This document shows positions 52,118-61,744 of a stretch of 64,000 bases of DNA, piece by piece. Source of the stretch: Porites lobata (Eukaryota; Cnidaria; Anthozoa; Scleractinia; Poritidae); assembly GCA_942486035.1 (NCBI GenBank), contig CALNXK010000082.1:1439501-1503500 (forward strand). Direction: 5' to 3'. A program made the position numbers and the translations under genes. The notes beneath the pieces are model-generated. The model saw nothing but the letters and a program-made list of their open reading frames with translations. It did no database searches and was not told where the DNA came from. Within the stretch, counting starts at the first letter, position 1. Each line of letters opens with the position of its first letter.

Positions 52118-55100
52118 CTATAATAACCATAATGATGTAGTTTGTGCCTTGGGCAATAATTGTGTTTTGGGTCAAAAGAAGGGAGGGAGTAACAACTGTG
52201 TTTGTCAGTGGAGGTGGGGAGGAGGTGAGGTAAACGCGAACACGAGCCATGCGACCCACACGCCGGCTCTTATCCAGGTTTCTCTAGCACGGAGCGCTTA
52301 GGAGCATTGCTACTCCCCCTGGATGGGATGTTAGTCCATCGCAGGGTTAGCCCCCGCGGTATGTCGCTGGTATACCTATTTATACACCTGGGTAAAGGGA
52401 GACAAAGCGGAGAAAAAAAATTCTGGAAACAAAGCGATCGGAAGGCTCGAACCGGGCCAAAAGATCCGAAGTTCAAAGTGTTCACGGCCTCGCCCTCAAT
52501 CGGGGTAGATCGGGGTTGGGGCCTTTGACATTTTCAGTGCAGCCCGTAAATGACTCTTAGAGATCCCGATTCTTGGAAGCACGTGGATTTGTCAAACTGG
52601 TAATCAATTCCTCTTTTAAAACCGCTTTAACTGGTAAAGTCACCTTTCCTTAATCAACTTGGCTAAGAACGTACATATACTAGGACGTTACAACTCCACA
52701 GTAGAACTATGTGTCTAGTAAGATAGCAAAGTCTGATGGGAAAATGCTGTTTGTGCAAATTTAAGACAACACATTTCTTCAGTCTTTCGCATGTTCCACT
52801 AAGGCCGTTAAAAATGTAAAATGTTTCAAATTCTATTTCTAGATCACCTTTCAGGAATCGCATGAAGAAGACGTGAACTTTCACAAAGCGTCAATTTTCG
52901 CTATAACCACTATGTAGCTGTAGTACATCGGGCCTCAAACAGCCTCAAAAGAGCCAAGATCTAAACCGTTAGAGGTGTTTGTTCAGGACTGCGTAAATGA
53001 CTTTAACACGTTTACTTATGTTTAACATGGTTCGTACAACTTCAGACAAACAAATTTCAAGGACTTTTCAAGGATATTTCAAGGACAAATTACAGTTTTC
53101 AAGGACTATATTTTATACTACTTTCCGCAACAACACTTTGCAAAAATGACTGGGTATGACTTGCAATTGCATCTGAGGTAAAGAATAGCATTTGGAATAT
53201 ATAACTAGAAATAAAATATTGTTCAAGCACAAATATGTTTTACGTTACCCGTGAGGTTTACAAGTTCTTACAACGAGGATGAGCCAAAGTTTCCTCGCCA
53301 AATTAATCTTATTTTACAGAAAAGAATGGTTTGCGTAGACAGGGTAGTGAATTTCAAGGACTTTTCACTACCTAATAAAGAAATCAAGCACTTTTCGAGG
53401 ACCTTAACTGAATTTAAGGACATTTCAAGACGACTAGTAAAATTCAAGACCATTTCACGATTGTACGAACCATGGTGTAAGTGTTAGTGTGAAAAACTTG
53501 GTTTTTTAAACCATCGATTTTCCGAACCTTGTGAAATTTACTTCTCTTCCTAAGGCACGCATTGCAGGTGCTATGGATTCAACCCCAGTTTACGAACGTC
53601 CAGTTTTTCAAGCCAAAAACAACATGACTCGAAAAATAAGGACACCACAGCACGTTACTATATTTACTAACAGGAAACCTTTGAAAGACCATTATTAGAA
53701 ACACTGTTAACATGGTGACATGAACAACAGCAATAAATCACTTGCAGCAAATATATAATAAAACATAATAACTGCGTAATTCTCACCTGAAAGGGGTACT
53801 TGCTATAAACGTCCACAGCCTTCATTGGGTCTGCCTTGACCAAGGAGTCAGCTAATTCGATGTATGCATCATGGACAGCAGGCGCCATTGTTATCACTTC
53901 TTCGTACAGTTTGTGGGCTTCACTGATACTTTCGCCGCCTTTGCGCATTAAAACTCGCGCCAATCCAAGTCGGGCCTGGAAGGAAGGCTTGTTAGGTGGT
54001 CCACTTGGCTTCTGCGCAGGCTCAGTTGCAGGGCTGGGCTGTGCAGGAGTGACTGGAGTCGGAGTGGCTGGTTTCTTTGTGTCTGTTTTTGTCTGTGTTG
54101 ATGACTTCGTTGAAGCTGGTTGCTTCGCCGGAGAACACGCACCTGATTTATGCCTCGAAACTGAAGCCGTTGATGACTTTGATGATGGGGCTACAACAAC
54201 AACAAAAAAAACGTTCACCATCATATCCTCTGCCACTAGAATGACATAGGCTCCCACCTATGGCAACTGCTAGCACGCCATTTGGAAGGAATTATTTCTC
54301 TCCGTGCCTTGAGCAACGCGAGAAGTTCTAAACTACAGAAAGCGAAAGTGCTTCGAGACAAGGCGAACGGTTTTAAATGGTTACGACTATGATATGTAAA
54401 TAATGTTTTAGATTCTAGTTTTTTGATTTTACATTTTTCTATGTTACTTTAGGGAGTCATTCATATGGGGCTAACCTCAAGATTTTTCCTTTCGAGAGGA
54501 AATTCGTTTTGTTTTGTTATCCCCTGAATCAGGGTTTCGAGCCACTGGAAATTCGTTTTGTTAAAAACGGCCAAGGGGACAATTTATCCCCAAAATTTAG
54601 GGAAAAAACACGAAAAAACGAAGAGTTTTATTTCAGTACAGAAATTGCAAGCTGAAACAGAATTGTATATTTTATAAAATACCGCGAAATTCGGTAGAAA
54701 TCTTATCAAATACATGTCTGTACAACATATTTGAAAGTTATTTCAGCTATAGGGGCTATTTACTTGCCGTAAACTTGCAAATTTATCTTGGAACTTCGTC
54801 ACTGAAACGTGCAAACAGATTATGTTGCGAAAAACTGGGCATTAGCCATGATGTTAAAGGCTTTGCCATTGGTTCATTTCTGGAGTGTATTGTTGTTGAA
54901 AGAGCAAATGATGACCTCTGTTAGAAAAAACGTTAAAAAGGCTGGTCTGATCAGCGCAAAACCGCTTGATTTCTAGCGAAATTTGCCTTGAAAGTAACCA
55001 CAAAATCGGCCTTTTTTACTGATTGCTTTTCAGTGAAGTTTGCCCCGAAAACTCCCGCGAAATCGGCAGATTTTTCCGCGAATTTGTCCCTAAAATCCCG

Positions 55101-58100
55101 TGAAATTTGACTTTTTCTTCCGAGACCTGTCAGAAGCCCTGCTAAGAAGACAAACCCCTTTGCATCAGCAGAAGGGTGTACAAATTTCTGTCCCCCTAAA
55201 AATGAAAATATCCCGCAAAATTTCAGCCAAGGGGACAAATTGTCCCCTAGTGATCAAATCCTAGCTCAAACCCTGCCTGAATAAAGTATTGTTATTGTTA
55301 TTGTTACTGCAACTATCCTTATCCGAGAGGAAACAAAGGTCGAACCATTCCTAGATGTAAAACAGAGGCTACACTTTGTCAGCTACCCAACCAGCTGGGC
55401 CAACACAATACCTGTGGTTCTTCCGGTAGCTGCTGTACTACCTCCTCTCGTACCACCTCTTGCTGTTGCTCCAGCGGGCTTTGTAGGTGACGTTCTGCCT
55501 CGTGCTCCTCCAGCCGCTGCTTTAGCTGCGGTAGTTGATGCACCACGGGATGGTGGAGTACTGCCTCTGCCTCTTGCTGCTGCTCCACCACGACCTGAAA
55601 ATTAAAGCACATGTGCCAATAAGTTGAATAGAATTTCCTGAAATAAAAGTCCAGAAGATGTGGAATTGAATACAAATGGCGAGAGAAGCCTCCATTACGG
55701 CTGATGCCGTGCACGATAACGAAAACTCCCAGCTAGAACAAAAAATTAATACAACCTCCCCAGGCTCAGAATACAATTCACTCTCAGGCTGTATTTTGCT
55801 CGTCTAGCAGGGAGAAAAAAGGACATGAAGAAAGTATTAAAGTAACTGAGAGAGGTCTATAAAGAATAGAATATACAGGGGGACACCTCGCGCGAGGCAA
55901 AAGTTATTGATACTGTTAATTTGGTGCTGTTCAGTGCATTATTGAGTCTGGTGAATATCGTAAGAATTAAATTGAATACTTTATTGTCAATTAAAATTGA
56001 ACTTGGCTAAGTACAGCTCTAACTGGATTGTACATGTAAGCGTGAGTAGTAGTGGATATTATGATTCTGCCTCACAACCCTCTTTTCTACTAAATGACCT
56101 TTCACAGGTGTTCGCACTGTACCTCTTGCCGCTTGTGTACCCCCTCTTCCAGCTGGCAAAGCTCCCTTACCAGCCGATGCAGCATCAGCCTTCTGGGGAG
56201 TTTTAGCTGCAACTTTTTTCTTTTCTGCTTCTTGTTTTTTCATGCGCTCCTTGTGCCACTGCTGTTCCGTGAGCTTGGACGAAGGCTCCATGCCCGCGGA
56301 CGGCTTCCCTTCTTCTTCAATACTGGCACGATAACTTAGCTCCGCATCTTGAAGGATCTGTTTAGCTCCGCTTGAATTAGGGTCATCATTGTCATGGCAA
56401 CGTAATTGCGCATCGCCCAAACGATAAAGAGCCCGACTGTTGCATGGCTGGAGAACAACAGCTTGCTGGCAGGTCTGTGAATGCAAAGAGTAAACTGTAC
56501 AATAAAATAACTAAAATAAGTGGTAAAGCCATGAACAAGACTACACAACAAGAAAGAAAAAAAAGAAACCAGTCACAGCGTAAAGGTTCCCCTCTGAATG
56601 TTGCCTTTTGGCAATATTAACTTTTGAAGTCCAATCATCTCTTCTTTATCCAACTAACCTACTCTTTCACCATCATTTCACTCATCGGCAAGGCGAATTA
56701 ATGGCCATATTTTTACGGGGAAAAAACTACCAATATAAACGGACACTTGAACTATTTACAGCAGATACCCCCTCCCACCTCCCTCCCTCCCTTGGGGGTG
56801 TGCTCACCTTTTCTTGTAATTCTAGAATTTGTTTTCCAGGTGGAATATTTGAACAGTTAAGCAACCCAGACAAATTCTCGCAGAAGCGCGAAATGACATC
56901 ACTTTTTCCAGTCTCTTTGTTCTTTGCTGCCTCAAGCATCATTTGCAGCAGCTGAAAATGAGCCTCATAAAGAACCCACTCAGTTTGGTGGTAGGTGTCT
57001 CCCCTAGCAACAAGATGCGACAGTACATATGAAGAAAATTTGACTGACAAGTGCAGGGAATCTTGTGCAGACATTATGCCAGTTGGCAACGTTGACATTC
57101 CTTTACATGCACTTCCGAGCAAAGCACACCCTTGCAGCACCTGAACATTGTCAGGTCTCATCAAGTTGTTTGAAGACAGAGTCGTTTGTTGCCATTTTTC
57201 GGGATCAAAGCCTGGTTTATCTGAATCAGCAGTCATTTGAATCAGCAGGTGTTGTACTCCTTCAGACAAATATTTGATTGCTTCCGATTCTCGTTTCCCA
57301 GGTCCATCTTTTTGCTGACAAAGAGCCAGTCCAAGATAAAATCTGCAAACACAAAATCACATGTGGGGGATATTAAACAAAATACAAAATAACCTAACTG
57401 TTAACGATTAACTCTGCCATGTTTCTAGCTGAGAACGAAAATTTAGGACTTAACAATCTTTTCTTAAGGGTACCTACACCCAGGTGAAGACCACTCTAAC
57501 TTCAAGTGCTTTAATGATGCGAGATCAAGCACCATACTACAAGCTAACACTCTGGTCTCAGCTAGTCTCAGGCGAAACCACAATGTAGCATTCATAAGAT
57601 TTTATGTAACCCCCAGCAAAATTTTGAAAATTGAAATGCTTTATACCGCAAAGAATTCAACACCCAAGGAAAACATCAGTGAGCAGCTCAAAATTCAGCA
57701 AATACATTACAAATTGACCTGGCATCAACACTGGTTGGTTTCAATCCCACAGCGACCTGAAGGCATGTTACAGCATCCTCTGGTTTATTTTGTAAAAGAA
57801 GCATTCTGCCAACATGCAAGTTGTACAGATGGTTATCTGCTGCATTAGAAAGAGCATCTAAATACTTCATGTATGCTTTTCCAAGAGGCTCCTCTTCATT
57901 GGTGGCCTTTTGAGCTGTTTTATTCTGGAGACAGTTAAGATCTCACCGTCAGTAAAAACCTGGAAATATCATTTTGACAACAGTTCAAATCTAGTTTCTC
58001 TTATAATTTGTCAGCAACACTTTTTATAATAAACAGCACACAGATTTATTATTTATGGTATCTGGAATAATCAAGGTCAAGGTAACTTTGATTTTTTTGG

Positions 58101-61100
58101 ATAACATTTCATTTAACCTTGTTTTTTTTTGTCATGGAACTGGATTGAGCCAACGTCAATGTTCGGAAAATATCTGTTCTGAAGACGATTTGAGATCTAG
58201 AATTTTCGGAACATTTGTTGTAAAATTTCTTACTTGCCTGCCTCTCCTAGAATGTTCGAACATCTAATTGCCCATTTTTAACGGATTTTTACCCTACAAA
58301 CGTCACCTAGAATTTTCGGGAGCCTTTTTTCTGGCTCAAATTTTCGAAAAGGTAAGTTTTGATCCCTGTAATTTTCGGATCACTAGACTTTCAGCTAGGA
58401 AATCCGAACAGATGAAAAATTTTAGGGGATAAAAATATGCCTATATCTACCGTTTAAATACTAAAATACGTTTAACAATGCTACGTTTAAGTGGTTTTGA
58501 ACTATATTCTCGTTGGGTGCCCCTGACGTATGGGGAATGGTTTTGGAGGAAATTTGGTTGTTTCGCCATACTAACTGTTTCCAAACCAGGGAGTTCAAAC
58601 AAAGTTTTGTTAAGGCAACTAAAAGTACTGCCCACTTAACGAGTGTTCGTTAAGGAACATTGGACTGTAACGCAGACTAAAGTAACCCTCCTTACCTGGG
58701 TAGCCTGTTTTGATTTCCATGCATACAACTTTTGAACATAATCCGCCCTGTCAGACTGTCCTTGGTCCAAAAGATAGTGATATTCCTCATCGATTGCCTT
58801 CAGCTGAAGGGCTAGAGGGGCATTCCGTCCAGCACCACGCATCTCACAGATGGCTTGAATATCATCTTCCTTTGAGCTCTCTTTGGATTTCATATTAAAA
58901 TCCATTTCTTCATCATCCAAGAATTTCTGGCAGAAAAAAATTCAAGCAATTCACTAATCTTGATCTGCAGGAACTTGCTATAAGCTAACATTTTGAATGA
59001 TACCACTATTTTAGAACAGGAGGCCAATTGTTACGAGACAAAAAGAACCACATGAAGGGTCAGACGTTTAGGAGACAAATCTTCATTGCCTTTAGGGTGG
59101 ACAATTCACCTCACAATCAACAGACTTACAGTGTAGTTGATGAGTCAACAGACTCAAAAGTTACACTGTAGAACTACGGTGCTAGTGGGTTGAAACAAAG
59201 ATAGGAATAGAGCAAAGAGCAAGCCCAAATTTAATCAGGGTGCAAAGAAAATCATTTTACAGCTTGCCATTTGGGCAAGCTGAAGCTAGCCCTAAAAACT
59301 TTTTGACCAGCAGAATTGATATCACAGTTCTTGATGTTATTCGAATTCCTCAAAAGACATCACTTGCCTGTCGGGCAAGTTAAAAACAGAACTCACTAGC
59401 CCGATAGCAAAATCCACCAGCCCCGGGCTATTGGACACTACTTTCTTTGCACGCTGGTTAATGTATTCTCTTTAATATTGAAGTCAACAAACTTTGCTTT
59501 CCCTTCTGTCAATGCCAGCCTTCAGGCAAATAATAATATTAATTTGCTGAAAGGTCAATGTGGAGGAGCTCCTCTCATTACAACATTATATAATTTGAAG
59601 GGTGTAGCCACAACTTATCCTGAGGTACACACCATTTTCTTAGTGACCAGGCCATCCTAGCCTTCTAAGTCGACCCTTTCCATCCCAGTCATCCCAGTCA
59701 GTCATTGCATTAATCCCAGTCACCCCACTCATCCTACTCAGCCTCATCAACCAAGTCATCCCAGATAACCCAATCACCATGGTCAATAATTCCAGTGATC
59801 AACATTGACACAGTCGATCAGTAACCCTAGTCATCCTAGTCATCCCAGTCCTCCCAGTCAGCCTGGTCATCCCAGTCATTCTACTTATCCCAGTCATCAT
59901 AGTCATCTCAGTCATCCACGTTATCCTCACCCTGGTAATCCCAGTCATCAAGTTATCCTATTCATTTAAGACATCCCAGTCATCCTAGCTATCCCAGTCA
60001 TCTTAGTCATTCCAGTCATCCAAGTCATCCCAGTGATCTTAAACATCCAAGCCAATCCAGATATCCCAGTAATCCTAGTCATCTCAGTATTCCCAGTCAT
60101 CCCCTGTCATCCTAGTCACAGCAGTCACTTTATCCATCCCAGTCTTCCCAGTTATCCCATAAATCCTAGTAAAAAAGTTATCCCTGTCAACCCAGTCATC
60201 TCAGACATCATAGTAATCCCAGTCATCCAAGTCATTACAGTCATCCTAGTCTTCCCCGTCAGTTTATTGGTCCCAGTCATCCCAACTCATTCCAGTCCTG
60301 CAAGTCATCCAAGTCATCCTAATCATCACAGTCATCCCTGAGCCATCCCAGTTATCCTAGTCATCTTAGTCATCCCAGCCATCCTAGATATCTCTGTTAT
60401 CCCATTCATCCTCATCATCATAGTCATCTCAGTCCCAGTCATCCACTTTCATCCTAGTTATCACAGTCAATCTACCCATCCCAGTCATCCTAGTCATCTC
60501 AGTCCCAGTCATCCACTTTCATCCTAGTTATCACAGTCAATCTACCCATCCCAGTCATCCTAGTCTTCCCAATCATCCCAGACATCCTAGTCATCCAGTC
60601 AACCTAGTCATCCCAGTTAATCAGTTGTCCCCAGTCATCTTTGTCATTTTAGTCGTCCCAGTCATCCTAGTCATTTCCATCATCTCTGTCCACATCCGAG
60701 GCATCCCAGTTATTCTGGTCATCCTATTCAACTCAATCATCCCAGCCATCTAAGTCATCCCAGTCAAATTGTTCTACTCTTCATGATGACCAATACACTA
60801 GATTTTGAGAGGTTGTGCTACTACAGCTGTAATCCGGAGACCTTAGAGGACACCTTTGCAACACCCTTCATGTCTTTCTTACTGACACTGGACAAGAAAG
60901 TTAAATAAACAATGCTGAACTTACAGAAGGTTTTATCCCATACACATCCTGCACATAATGTTGTTCCTCAAAAACCTGTCCAAGCTGAAAGTGTAGTTCA
61001 GCTGTTTTGGGTGACAGTTTGATGGCTGTTGCAAACCACTCAGCAGCCATCTCAAGATACCTCAACGGTGAAACCTCTCCATCAAAATGACCTGCATTAC

Positions 61101-61711
61101 CTGTATATAATAACAACAGGGGTTTGTTTTAAAAAAGAACAAGACAAAATATTTCACACCTTCTTGTGTATACGTTGTAGGTAAAATAGATTCTGATATG
61201 GTCGAAATGGACCAACTTTCTTTTAATTTATAATAAGGAGGTACATGCAGCAGTTGTACTGGTAAACAAAATGTAGAAGGGGAAGAAAATAACTATATTT
61301 ATAGTATCCACTTTGGTTACCGAGCTTCAACCACACCCCTTCACTTTATTTGTACCACAAGGTACTTACACTGCCCTTCAGCTGAACTTACCATGTTGAG
61401 GCAGAACCTTGAAGCATTCTTCGGCCTGCTCATTTGCGGTAAGAGTCATTTTGTTGATGGATTTTTCACTTGTATCTTGCTGTAACTTTTTTTCCCAGGC
61501 TCTGATTTCAGCCTTATGCTTAGCTACTGTGTTGGGATGTTTAGTTGTACACATAAAGTTCTTATGCTCTTCAAGCTCAGCTGTTCTGACTGGCCGGTTA
61601 CAGTCTTTGCAACCTTTACATGCATCCTGTAAAACATAATGTAACCATTCTAATAATTAGAATTATACTACTACATGAGAAATTTCTGCAATTTGATTGG
61701 CTTAGAGCAGT

Positions 61712-61744
<33 letters not shown>

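Larger units (their letters stand above)
52118..53786 (-). other. Last intron of the TPR/RING gene
   Basis: It holds a SINE-like repeat (about 52,285-52,470) and a MITE (53,026-53,474), both listed, with otherwise featureless sequence between. Confidence 0.7.

Noticed and set aside
53836..54249. Plus-strand 137-codon frame opposite the TPR linker exon
   Set aside because: It is an antisense shadow of a low-complexity exon on the minus strand.
55414..55605. Plus-strand Ala/Pro/Val-rich frame
   Set aside because: It is antisense to the RG-rich exon, with no start or splice context of its own.
60033..60341. 102-codon frame of Ile/Pro/Val repeats
   Set aside because: It is a translation of the decamer tandem repeat.
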